Positions 1 to 17,871 of a DNA stretch of 25,319 bases are shown here, in pieces (the stretch's first letter is position 1; every line of letters starts with the position of its first letter). Source of the DNA: Salpingoeca rosetta (Eukaryota > Opisthokonta > Choanoflagellata > Craspedida > Salpingoecidae); the NCBI RefSeq assembly GCF_000188695.1, contig NW_004754926.1:676522-701840 (forward strand), given 5' to 3'. Made by a program: the position numbers and the translations under genes. The notes below the pieces were generated by a model. The model worked only from the letters and a program-made list of their open reading frames with translations, searched no databases and was not told the origin of the DNA.

Positions 1-18
1 GTGTGTGTGTGTGCGCGC

Positions 19-67
<49 letters not shown>

Positions 68-143
68 CGTCCTCTTGTGTGTGCGTGCGTGCGTGCATGT
101 GTGTCTTCTTGTGTGTGCGTGTGTGCGTACATGTGTTTGCGTG

Positions 144-185
<42 letters not shown>

Positions 186-187
186 GG

Positions 188-224
<37 letters not shown>

Positions 225-314
225 GAATGTGGGTAAATGTCCACGTGAGCCCTTGCATCGGTCACACCGTCTTTCTCACTTCACTTCAACCCCCACTTCA
301 CGAACATGTGGCAG
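1..314 (+). repeat. Intron segment of the SH2 gene, made of GT and TTG microsatellites
   Basis: The window opens inside an intron. Bases 1-140 are (GT)n broken by GC-containing units. Bases about 145-223 are a (TTG)n trinucleotide tract with one interruption near 184. The intron ends at a CAG acceptor (312-314), directly before the SH2 exon. Long open frames across it (poly Cys/Val, poly Leu) are repeat artefacts. Confidence 0.75.
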
Positions 315-534
315 GTTCCTTGGTGACCTCTCACGCGAGGGTGCCATCGACGTGCTTCGCGGCACGCCGCCAGGCACGTTCATCGTGCGCACGACCACGT
401 CCCAGTGCATCCTCTCCGTCAGAGGGCCCACGCCAGATGCCGTTCGCCACTTTGAGGTGAGCCGTTGGTGTCTGTGGCTGTGGCTGTGTGTGTGTGTGTG
501 TAGCTGTGTGGGGGGGCAGGGGCTGTGTGCACCT

Positions 535-601
<67 letters not shown>

Positions 602-828
602 GTCTGTGCATTGAGCTGGCTACATCCCTTGCCTACATCCCTTGCCTCTGCCGCCATCCCCCCTCTCTTCGTATCTGCTTTCCTTTCATTTCCCACACAT
701 CACACCACCACACATGGCTACGCCGCACCTTTCCCCTTCTCCCCTCGGCAACACAGATCCAACGTACAAAGGACGGCAAAGTTCGCTTGGGCGACGAAGA
801 AGAGCAGTTTGACTCCATCCCCCACATG
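315..828 (+). CDS. SH2 domain protein, 3' portion (5' end outside the window)
   Basis: Two exons are visible: 315-456 and 757-828. The first begins in the third position of a codon after a CAG acceptor and ends in phase 0 at GAG|GTGAGC. The second starts after ACACAG and may end at ATG|GTACGG. The translation has the SH2 pattern. FLGDLSREGA is the start of the domain, with the helix A arginine. GTFIVR carries the FLVR-type arginine that contacts phosphotyrosine, followed by CILSVR and VRHFE (strands C and D). The second exon gives IQRTKDGKVRL and FDSIPHMV, the usual last strands and helix B. SH2 domains bind phosphotyrosine peptides, as adaptors or beside tyrosine kinases. The rest of the protein lies upstream, so its class is unknown. 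What follows 828 is unclear: a splice to 1047 would add about 10 residues before a TAG at 1068, while a splice to 1071 or reading through would run antisense into the neighbouring gene. Domain call confident; 3' end not. Confidence 0.8.
535..597 (+). repeat. (CT)n microsatellite in an SH2 intron
   Basis: An uninterrupted dinucleotide tract of about 31 CT units lies inside the intron 457-756. On the coding strand it is a pure pyrimidine run, but it sits about 160 bp upstream of the acceptor, so it is not the branch or polypyrimidine tract itself. Confidence 0.9.
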
Positions 829-922
829 GTACGGCATACTCGACAAGCTGGGTGCTGCTGGTCATCTTTGGTTGATTCTATTTCTCGATCTTCCCCACAT
901 CAAACACGCCACGCTCAACCTT

Positions 923-1001
<79 letters not shown>

Positions 1002-1052
1002 AACGAGCAAACAAACGAGCAAACAAACGAGCAAACAAACAAACAGGAACGG
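829..1052. other. Convergent spacer between the SH2 gene and the chromodomain gene
   Basis: This stretch holds the putative 3' end of the SH2 gene on + and the 3' end of the chromodomain gene on -. It contains a (CA)n tract at 924-997, then about three to four copies of a 12-bp unit (AAACAAACGAGC) at about 997-1044. I see no clear AATAAA on either strand. The two transcripts probably overlap at their 3' ends. Confidence 0.6.
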
Positions 1053-8206
<7,154 letters not shown>

Positions 8207-8415
8207 CTTGGTTGGTGTTCCCGCGCAAACGTTGTTGTGTTTGTGTGGTTTGTGCAGTGCCGTGCGCTTTTTCTTTTGTTGCTGTTTGTTTGGGCCCGTT
8301 CCATGTGGCTCGTGTACTTTGCGGGAGACGTGGAGATATGGATGAGACATGCACGGCAGGAGGTGGAGAGAGGGGGGTGCACGTTTGAATTGGCACTTCA
8401 ATGAGCAAAGGGACA

Positions 8416-8463
<48 letters not shown>

Positions 8464-8993
8464 GAGGTGACAAAAAGAGGGGGAGGGAGCAACAAGCACG
8501 CAAGAACAAGACAGGATAGAGAGGACAGCAGTGGAGGAAAAGGAGGAAAGGACTTGGTATGTTTGTGTTGGCGAAGGGGAGGGTGGGGGCGAAATTATAA
8601 TGACATGAACCGAGCGTGCGCCTCATATCTTGATCCATCAGCCATGATGGGATGCAAAGGCATCATCAAGTCAGCAGCGAGCACAAACATACATCAACAC
8701 AAACATACGTGAACGCAGATACAAAACACAACACACACAACACACAACACACGCATACACACAACACACACAAGACACGCAAACACGCACAACTCACGCA
8801 TACACACAGGACACGCATACACATGAGTTAATTCATGCCACGACACAAAAACGAAGGGCATTCATCAAACTCAAAGCAGACAGAAAAACGATGCTAGTGA
8901 GCACGAGAGGAGTGTGTGGATGGAAAAGCAATGGGTGGATAAGGGGGAGGGGCGAGTTAAGGAAACTTTTTTGACATAACTGCACACAAAACC
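8207..8993. other. Spacer: 5' region of chromodomain gene and 3' region of Ca2+-ATPase
   Basis: Both flanking genes run on -, so the right part is the Ca2+-ATPase 3' UTR and the left part the chromodomain gene promoter and 5' UTR. It contains a (CAT)16 tract at 8416-8463 and a loose CA-rich stretch at about 8715-8825. I see no canonical polyadenylation hexamer on - and no convincing ORF. Open frames here are repeat-driven. Confidence 0.6.
8416..8463. repeat. (CAT)16 microsatellite
   Basis: A pure trinucleotide tract of 48 bp lies between two genes. It would read poly-His on + or poly-Asp on -, but no supported exon covers it. Confidence 0.9.
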
Positions 8994-9347
8994 CTAGATG
9001 GTGACAACATCTGCCGCATCGGAATCGGGCTTGTCTTCTCCCGAGCCATTCGCATTGTCCTCTTGCTCCTGAGACATGTGAGAAAAGACACGAAGGGAAC
9101 AAGTGGCAGGAGACAAAACACGAGACGAGGAAGAAGTGTTAGGAAAACAGGAGAGAGCCCAACAGTTACGGGGGAGGTAACATAATTCAGGAAGTGGGCA
9201 AGCACGCGCTTGCACCAACTTTGCTTACACCAACTTCGCTCAATCGCATCGGCCACCCATGATCAAACAGAAGCAGAAGCGCGTGCAGTTTGACATGCAT
9301 GCGTGCAACGAGCATCAAGACGGCCCCGTCCCCAGCGTTGCTATCCT

Positions 9348-9423
<76 letters not shown>

Positions 9424-10823
9424 CACAAGGGCTGCTACGTACCGGGATGAGCTCGGATGCAGAGGAGAACTGGCGCATTTCCCTGTCCTCAATCGCGGGT
9501 GGCGGCCGGCTGACTGCAGACTGGAACGCGCGCACAACGCGGAGCTGGGAGCGCAGCCGGGCAACAGCCGTGCGCCACATGGCCAGCGCAGGCGTTGGCG
9601 GCTTCTCGTCGGCGTGGTGCTCGTGCATGTAGGTTGGGGCAGCGCGGCCGTGGGGGCCACCAAGAGCGCGGCTGGCGAGCATGGACGTGCGGCGGCGGAG
9701 GCGGGCAATGTTGCCGGCAGCGCGGAAGGCACCCGCAACGCGGACTTGGGTGCGGAGACGACGGCCAATGCGCAGCCACAGCAGCCCACTGTCCGTTTGG
9801 CGACGCTGTGGAACAGGCGTTCCCTCACTATCGGGGGGTTTGTGTTGTTGTTTGGTTGTTGTTTGGTTGTTGTGATGCAATGGGACATGATGGGTAAAGG
9901 CACGAGAGAAAAGCGTGAGAACGAGAGGTGTCAGAGTTCAAGAGGAAAAGAGGGGGGGGGAGGTGCGGGCGATGGGCGTAACGAAGACGGCAAGCAGGAA
10001 GTCATTCACACATGGTGTGCACAGTTGCAGGTGGCAGTGCACGCATGCTATGCAGAGATCGTGTGCTCAGAAAGATAACCTGTGGCGTGACACGGGCAAC
10101 TCAACGAGACAAAACAGCATGCAGGAGGAGACGTACCCCGACATGGTGCCGTGGCGCATGGGGCCGGAGATGGTGGCGGCGCGGGACATGGTGGTGGCGC
10201 GGGACATGCTGGGTGTGCGAGGGGCATCAAGGCCACCCTCGGGCAGCTCAATCTCCTCGTCCTTCTCCGCAACCTCGGCAGCACGGTCCGGGGTAAGCTC
10301 CTTGTACTGGCCAGGCTCAAACCACTGGCGGCGGACGACAACAAGACAATGGCAGCAACGACAACAACACACACGCACACACACACACACACAGACAAAT
10401 GTGAGCTTGGAAACAAAGAGTGGGTGTGCGAGGCCATGCAACTTGCACATAAGACCCTTGAAGACGTGGGGTGCTTTGACAATTGAGAGCAGCAGACACA
10501 ATCAATAAACAAGGCAAGTGGAGACGACAACACACCTCAGGAATCCACTCCCAAGGAAGGAGGAAGTGGATGATGACGTTCCAGAGAAGCGAGAAAGCGC
10601 CAAATGCCTGCATGCCACAACAGAACGGGGAATGGGTGAGATAGGTGTGTTCGGGGTGACGGGATCCAACGCGAAACAACTGCAAACCGGGGGATCGCGA
10701 ACATCCCACATTGTACCCTTTGGAGTGACCAACATTGTGGAACGCAACACACACACACAAGGATAAAACGAACACAACACGACAAACGCACGTCAAAGCC
10801 CCCTGCTGCCAAGCCCTCCATAC

Positions 10824-10897
<74 letters not shown>

Positions 10898-12081
10898 AGC
10901 AGCAGATGTTTACGTACAATGCACACGCCCCATTGCCCGGCGGTGAGGGGCTCGGTGAAGAGGGCTTGGCCGCCAACTTCGGTGATGATGGCCTGGGCAA
11001 CGGCTGTGCCAAGGACGACACAGACGAAGATGGGGTTGGTGAAGAAGCCCTTGAAGGGGCGCATGAGGGCGCCGAGGGGCCCGCCAATGATACGGCCAGA
11101 GCTCGTCTCAAAGTACAGGTCGTCGTGGATCACGCGCGCGTTGATTTCGTTGAAAATCTGCATCCACACAAACGTGTTGAAGACGATCGTAAAGTGCTGG
11201 GACGGGGACTCGGGGGTGCCCGTGGCCAGGTCGCCGCCGTTAGGGATGTCAAACATCTTGTCGCCATAGAAGACGAGGAAGAGAATGACAGCAAGCTGGT
11301 AGATGGAGTGGCCGCCAATCTGGCGAATCATGATGCGGGAAAGCAGCGCCTTGTTGCGGCCGTACGGCTTGCGCTTCAGCAGGTCCGGTGTCGGTTGCTA
11401 CCGCAGACAGACAGCCACCATCAGCAAGGTGGTGTGGTGTTTTGGGGTTGTGCAAGGGAGGGCAGGGGTTGAAAAGGTGAGTGCAGAACCAATACAACAA
11501 AAGCAACACACAAAAAAAAATAATTCAAGAACACCAAAACAATAATCAAAACCAAACCACAACACAAAAAAGCAGCGGGACGATTGCATCCACAGGCACG
11601 GGCCGGCACAGCACCACCAGCAGACATGAGGACCAAAGCACCAAGACGAACCTCAGTGGCGAGAGCAAGGGCGGCAAACGTGTCCATGATGAGGTTGACC
11701 CAGAGCAGCTGCACAGCACGGAGCGGAGAGGTGCGGAGGGCGCAGGCGCCGATGAAGGCAACAAGCACGGCAACAACGTTGACGGTGAGCTGGAAGACAA
11801 GGAACTTGGAGATGGAGTCGTACACGTTGCGGCCCCACGAGATGGCCTTGACAATGGAGCTGAAGTTGTCGTCCGTGATGATGATGTCCGAAGCATTCTT
11901 GGCAACGTCTGTACCGGCAATGCCCATGGCAAAGCCAACATCGGCCTCCGACAGCGCAGGGCCGTCGTTCGTACCGTCACCAGTCACGGCCACAACCTCG
12001 CCTGTTGTGTGTTAAGTGTGTTTGGGGGGGGGGGAAGGAGTTGTTCGCGCGACAGGGTTCAAAAGGAGGGATGACAGTGGT

Positions 12082-12160
<79 letters not shown>

Positions 12161-15100
12161 GTGAGTAGGGAGGAGGTGATGAACAAGGAGTCGAAACAGT
12201 TTTCGTGCAGAAAGACAATTGCAGGCTGGGTCCATCAACGTGATCACTTGAGTAGTTGTGAAAGAGATAAAACAGAAGAAACAGAAGGAGGCACTTTCCA
12301 ACCCACGCACACGCTCTCACACACGCTCTCACAGACGCTCTCACAGACGCTCTCACAGACGCTCTCACAGACGATCTTGCATACCTGCACGAATGAGGCC
12401 CTTGACAAGGTTGTACTTGTCCGAGGGAGAGCAACGCGCAAGCACGCGGAGCTGGGGCCAGATCTTGTCCATTTCCTCAAAGTCAATCGAGCCATCGGCG
12501 CGCGTCACACGCTGGCGGAACACGGGACCCTGTCAGTGGTGTTTTGGAAAGAGGGTGTGTGTGTGTGTGTGTGTGTTGAATGAGTGAGTGAACAGGCAAA
12601 GCAAAACCGGCCAAGGTGTGAGAGAAATCAGGCGCCCTCTGACCTATTATTAGGCACTTCTTGGATGCTAACACACGCGCACGCCAAACAAGCACACAAA
12701 CAAGCACACCAAACAAGCACACAAACAAGCACACCACAGCACAACTGCATTCCCGCGCAAAACAGAACGCAACACGCAAACATGCGCACCTCCATGACGC
12801 GGCCGTCCTCGTTGGCTTCGTCCTTGGTGATGATGTTGCAGTTGACGGCAATGGCGCGAGCAGTGATCAAGTTGTCGCCAGTCACCATGCGCACAACCAC
12901 ACCAGCGTCACGGCACGTCTCGACAGCGCCAGGCACCTCGTCGCGCACGGGGTCCTGGATGCCGACAAAGCAGGCGACAGTCAGGTCCTCAAGCAGCGCC
13001 TCCTCGTTGTCCCAGTCCTGCGCCGTGTCAAAGTCGCGGTAGGCAAGGCAGATGACACGCAGCGCCTGCGAGGCAAACTCCACAATCACGTTGTCGCCAA
13101 TGTCCTCGCGCAAGTCGTCGGTGATGGGCTGGCGCTCGCCGTTTGCGTCTGCGTAGTGGGTGGACATGCTGAGAATAATCTCCGAGGCGCCCTTGACAAA
13201 CATGCGGTACGTGCCGTTGGGCAGCTGGATGATGGTCTCCATGCGCTTCTTGGCAGAGTTGAAGGGGTACGCCTTGACAAAGTCCTCCGCCGGCGTCTCC
13301 TTGCGATATTGCTTGTGCGTCTTGGACACAATCTGGTCTGCGTACTGCAGGCACGCGCACTCGGTCTTGTTGTTCTGCTGCACGGGCAGGCCGTCCGCCT
13401 CGTTGATGGTGTAGGTGGAGAGGTAGTCGCTGTTGATGGCAATGCCCTGCGCCAGGTCGTCCAGAACAGGCGCCGTGACCTCCTTCTTAATCTCCTCCAC
13501 GTCGTCGTACTTCTTGCCGCCAACCCACGAGCGCACGACTGTCATGCGGTTCTTGGTGAGCGTGCCAGTCTTGTCGGAGCAGATGGTGGTGGCGTTACCC
13601 ATTGTCTCGCATGCAGCGAGCACGCGCACAAGGTTGTGGTCGCGGAACATCTTCTTGACAGAGTAGGCGAGGGAGATGGTGACGGCAAGCGGGAGGCCTT
13701 CGGGAATGGCGACGACGAGCACGGTGATGCCGGTGATAAAGTAGTCGACAAACTCGTTCCACATGTGGCTGTCGTAGTCGTTCTTCTTGATGGCGTACTC
13801 GTCAATGGTGTAGGCGAGAATCAGCTCCACAATGGTCAGCACAGCAAAGAAGGTGGCAAAGTACCCAATCTGCACAGCAAGCTTCTCCAGCTTCTTCTGC
13901 AAAATCGACTCCTTGTTGCTCTTCTTCTTGCTCTCCTTCTTCTCCAGCTTGTCCTGCACGTCGGGCTCCAGGTCGTCAAAGTTCTCCTGCTGTCGCTCGT
14001 CCACCTGCACGGGCGGTGATGTTGTGGGAGGAAGAGCAGGGAGATGAGGGTGTAAGAGCAGGGAGAGAAGGGTGCAGGGGGGACAGAGGGATGCGCATTG
14101 AAGGGCACACAAAAGGAGTGAGAAAGCAGAAGAAAACAATAAAGGCGTTAGCAACGCGTGCAAAACGATCAAGCTTGCCTGTCCTTACAGGATAATGCAA
14201 CCACGACAACCACAACCAATAGCAGCCACCCCCACCACAACCAATCACAGCCACCACCACAACCACGATCGCCACAATAGCGATCTAAGAGATGAAAAGC
14301 ACCATCCCAACAACAGCAACAGCCATCCCCCCCCCCCCCCAACGCATCGAGCCAGTGAGCCAAACGTAACACGGGTGACGTACGCGGTGGATGATGGCGG
14401 CTGCGTCCTCGGCCTCCATCTGCTCGGCAGCGGTGAGACCTTCCTTGGCAAGTGCTTCAAGTCGCTCCGTCTCCTCAATGCCCACGCCCGTAATCAGCTT
14501 CTGGATGATGCCTTCCTCAGAGAAGAGGCCCACGCACGTCACAATCATGCGGCCGCTGCCCTGCTTCACACTCGTACCTGTGACAGCGTTGATGCAACGC
14601 GTGAGGCACGGAGATACGTGAGAAAGAGAGTAGAAGCAAGGTGTGTCTGTCTGTCTGTGTGTCTGTGTGTCTGTCTGCCTGTCTGTCTGTCTGTCTGTCT
14701 GCCTGTCTCTCTGTCTCTCTGTCTCTCTCTGTCTGTCCATCTATGTCTATGTGCGTGTACGTACCAGAGAGGAGCCATGGGTTCTTGACGAGGTCTTTCT
14801 TAATGTCATGAGATTCGCCGGTAAGCGCCGACTCGTCCGTCATCACATCGTTCGCTTGGATCTGATCAGAAAAAGTTGGGGGTAAAACAACGCAAGACAA
14901 CAAAACAAGCGAGGGAGGCGGTGTCAGCAGGAGTGAGATGAGCGAGAGGAAGGACGGCAACGCACACTTGACACGACAAAGCACACCCGTGCATGCAGCC
15001 GTGCATTATTCACACGCAGGTTGGCAGAAGCATCGCACATGTTGTAGACGTACCAGAACACCGTCGGCGGGGAGCACGAGGCCGCCCTTGACTTCGACAA

Positions 15101-16891
15101 TGTCACCAACAACAAGGTCGGTGTAGAGAACCTGGGTGGGCTCGCCGTTGCGAATGACATCGGCAAGGTGCTGGCTGGCCTGCTTGGCCTTGAGCTCACG
15201 GAACTGCTTCTCCTTCTGCAGATCGTTGACGGCGGTGACCATGACGACAATGAAGCACGAGATGACAATAGCTACGCCCTCAATCCAGCCCGTGTCGTAA
15301 TCCTTCTCCACGGTGATGTTCAGCACGACGGAGAGCACGGCGGCAACCATGAGGATGATGAGAATCGGGTCCTGGAACGCCTCCCACATCAGCTCAAGCA
15401 GCGTCTTGGGCCGCACTTCCGGTGTCGTGTTGGTCCCAAACACACTTGTGCGGCGCTGTTCACAGATGGGCAAGCGAGAACAAGACAAACACGTGGGCGT
15501 GACAGTATGAGAGAGTGTGTGAGCGTGCGTGTGTGCGTGCGTGTGTGTGTGAAGTTGTGTGAGAGAAGCTGCATCACAGAAAGTGTGTGTGAGAGAAAGT
15601 GTGGATGCGCACACGTGTAGGTGTGTGGTGAATTGAGCTGCTGGGCGCGAGTGTTAGCGCCTCCCCTTCCCCATCATGCTTGCTTTCGTGCTTGCTTGCT
15701 CATGTTGTTTGTGATGCGAGCCGCGACACGTGTTGCAGCAGCAGCAGCAGCAGCAGCGGCACTGACCTCAATGTCATCCTCCGTGGCGGTGATACCGGCG
15801 GCAAGATCCGTGAGGAGCTTCTTGGCCAGGCCTTCGATGCCACCAAAGTGCACGTGCAGGCGCTCCATGCCATTGGTGCCACGCTCGGCAATGAGCTCGA
15901 CCAGCTGCGGCAGGCGGCAGCCAAAGCCACCAGGGCCCTTGGTGTTGATCGGGGTCATGGCGCTGTCGCTGAAGTCTGTAGCGGCAGCAGCGCCGTCGGC
16001 CTTCGTGGTGACCACCTGCTCATCGGTGGAGGTCTCGCCCGTTGTGGTGTCGTTCAGGCTGAGCGTCTCCCGGCGCGGCTCCGTGGGGCTGCCGGACTTG
16101 CGCAGCAGCGTCAGAGTGGGCTGTTGTGGATGGCAGTTGATACAAGACAAAAACAGGACACACGGGACGATGAGATAAGAACACGAGTGGCGGGGGAAGC
16201 AGAACAAAGCAGCTGTCGCTGTTAGTCTTGTCGCTGTTTGAGCTGGAGGAAGGAGAGAGAGAGAGAGAGAGAGAAACAGAAAGGTGTTCGCGGTGCCAGG
16301 AATCGCAGGACAAGCGTACGCAGTAATGGGTTGCACTGGCAGGAGGGCGCACACTCACACGCAAAAACAACCGTGGCCAAGCTGACACTTCAGCAGGTAG
16401 CACCACCACGCACCTTCTCCTTCTGAAGTTCTTCACGCAGGGCTTCGACAGCGACCTCGTGCTTGACGTTCTCAGTGTCCGTGGAACCAACGCACACGAT
16501 GCGGTCACCAGCCTTCACGCCGGCCTTCTCCGCAGCGCCGTTCGCTTCCACGCGCACCACATAGATGCCGTTGTTGTCTGCACAAAACAGCAAACACAGC
16601 AAACAAAGGCGCGCAGAGTCAGTGACCAGGAGATGATTGGTGGTGTGGTGCTCGGCTGCTCATGAGCTTTTATGCCACCCTTTTGCATGCGTCATGTCAT
16701 GTCACAACATGAAATTGCAGGTGACCAAGCAGGCTCAGCAGTGGGAAGGAGAAGCAGCACGAGGTCATCACATGCTGGCACGTGGAGGGCTCTCACTCAC
16801 CTTCCTCGTAAGGAGAGTCCACGCCACCGGCCAAGTCGACGCCGAGACCGAGGCTGGGGTCCAGCGTGACCTCCAACTCCGTGTGCGACAT
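8994..16891 (-). CDS. ATP2B: PMCA-type (P2B) Ca2+-transporting ATPase with N-terminal PDZ domain
   Basis: There are 14 exons on -: 16891-16801, 16577-16414, 16120-15767, 15455-15054, 14861-14765, 14577-14384, 14004-12790, 12529-12385, 12001-11652, 11397-10918, 10607-10536, 10324-10137, 9827-9443, 9068-8994. Together they make 4212 nt, 1403 residues and a TAG stop, with every junction in phase. The pump exports cytosolic Ca2+ across the plasma membrane using ATP. Motifs: TGES (351-354), PEGLP in TM4 (535-539), phosphorylation loop CSDKTGTLT with D578, FVKGASE nucleotide site, VTGDN and VTGDGTND hinge. Ten membrane segments are visible. TM5 has the P2B-type QLTVNVVAV and TM6 has VNLIMD, fitting one Ca2+ site. 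Residues 1-95 form a PDZ domain, absent from animal PMCAs. The C-terminal tail has a Ser/Thr-rich MSRA repeat (exon 12), two calmodulin-binding helices (exon 13) and an acidic end, DVVTI. The ATG at 16891 opens the PDZ domain directly. A type IIB pump is certain; exon ends are very likely. Confidence 0.95.
9355..9420 (-). repeat. (CT)n tract in the last Ca2+-ATPase intron
   Basis: A run of C then about 31 CT units on + begins about 20 bp into the intron from the exon 13 donor. It is a (GA)n tract on the coding strand. Confidence 0.9.
9520..9784 (-). other. Tandem calmodulin-binding helices of the Ca2+ pump
   Basis: First copy: W1268 [18 protein letters not shown], with F1285. Second copy: W1335 [18 protein letters not shown], with F1352. 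Both keep Trp and Phe 17 residues apart, the 1-18 anchor spacing of animal PMCA calmodulin-binding peptides, and both keep the R(T/S)Q(V/L)RV core and basic face. They are separated by about 50 residues with a basic RLRRRTSM segment. In animals this helix autoinhibits the pump until Ca2+-calmodulin binds. Confidence 0.85.
10824..10896 (-). repeat. (GT)n tract in Ca2+-ATPase intron 10
   Basis: About 36 GT units on +, so (AC)n on the coding strand, begin about 20 bp after the exon 10 donor (10917). Confidence 0.9.
12084..12163 (-). repeat. (GT)n tract in Ca2+-ATPase intron 8
   Basis: About 38 GT units with one GC substitution lie within 12002-12384. Confidence 0.9.
12308..12374 (-). repeat. 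12-bp tandem repeat next to the exon 8 donor
   Basis: About five copies of GCTCTCACAGAC (first copies ACAC variants) end about 10 bp from the splice donor at 12384. Each unit carries the same reverse-strand GTCTGTGAGAGC, so the donor is flanked by repeated GT-containing decoys. Confidence 0.85.
14642..14735 (-). repeat. (GTCT)n-type tetranucleotide tract in Ca2+-ATPase intron 5
   Basis: An imperfect GTCT/GTGT/GCCT array runs nearly the whole intron between exons 5 and 6 (14764-14578). Confidence 0.85.
16098..16891 (-). other. PDZ domain of the Ca2+ pump (exons 1-3)
   Basis: Residues about 3-95. [20 protein letters not shown] gives strand A and a GLGV carboxylate-binding loop. It continues through [20 protein letters not shown], then GDRIVCVGS, helix B with [12 protein letters not shown], and the last strand TLTLLRKS. 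That last strand is encoded by the same exon that starts the pump's FGC N-terminal region, so the domain is part of this protein and not a neighbouring gene. PDZ domains bind C-terminal peptides. Confidence 0.9.
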
Positions 16892-17092
16892 GGCTGATGA
16901 ACTTCAGGGAGATGCCACCAACCAGACACAAACGAACGAATGAGTCCGAACAGCCAAGTGAAATCAAGATCCAAGGGACGGCACCGCGGGATGATGTCCT
17001 CTGCTGTGCACTGGTAACAACAATGTAAAATGGGTGCAGGAACCCAGCAACAAGCCCATCAAGAACACAAACAGTGGATGGGAAACAGAGGT

Positions 17093-17140
<48 letters not shown>

Positions 17141-17662
17141 TTGCGTGAGCGCAAAAGGGATCAATCAAGCATGGACAACAGCCATGTGGTGGAGGACCGG
17201 CAAAGCAAACAATAAAGGCTTTAAGGCCTGCACACATGCACACGCACGCACACACACACAGAGCAACTCCACTACCCATCCATCCAGCTTCCCCCCTTCC
17301 CTCACCCATCCCCTCCTGCCATCTCCAGCCAACAAACCCAGCCAGCAAGCAAACACATCAACAACGAGCAAGCCTCAAGACACTGCTGTGGGCTTGGCTG
17401 GCTTGGTCGCATGGCGCGCGCCCACATCACATCATGGCACACACCTCTTTCCGCCTTGCACTTCTCACGACGTAGTGGCGTGCAAAATTTGAAGCTTCCG
17501 CGTGGACGCATTGGCGCCAATCTGGCTTTGTCCCGCCCCGGTGGATAAGACATTGCACAACAACTCTTCTTAGCAGCTTCTTCAATTGCGATTTAATTCA
17601 GTCGAGACTGATATCAGTCTTGCTCCAAACACAACACACCTTTCCACTCACGCAGAAACACT

Positions 17663-17741
<79 letters not shown>

Positions 17742-17871
17742 CACACACACGCACACACACAAGGCAAAGCAAAGGAAAGAAAGCAAAGCAAAGAAACCGA
17801 AACCCCAAACGACCGAATCCCGACACACAGACAACACGCGAGCAATTGTCACTTGCTTGCCATCACTTCAC
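16892..17871. other. Spacer: Ca2+-ATPase promoter and 3' region of coiled-coil gene
   Basis: The genes are head to tail on -. The stretch holds a (GT)n tract at 17093-17138 and a long (CA)n tract at 17667-17763. An ATTAAA on - at 17597-17592, about 275 bp after the coiled-coil stop codon, is the only polyadenylation-like hexamer I noticed. No convincing coding region is seen here. Confidence 0.55.

Noticed and set aside
8401..8712. Small + strand protein with a poly-His run
   Set aside because: The run is the (CAT)16 microsatellite; there is no conserved sequence around it.
12308..12374. CRISPR-like array of 12-bp repeats
   Set aside because: The units are contiguous with no spacers and sit in an intron of a eukaryotic gene.
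12661..14019. Open frame of 452 codons on + opposite Ca2+-ATPase exon 7
   Set aside because: The minus strand here encodes an unambiguous P-type ATPase core with all motifs; the + frame is its complement.
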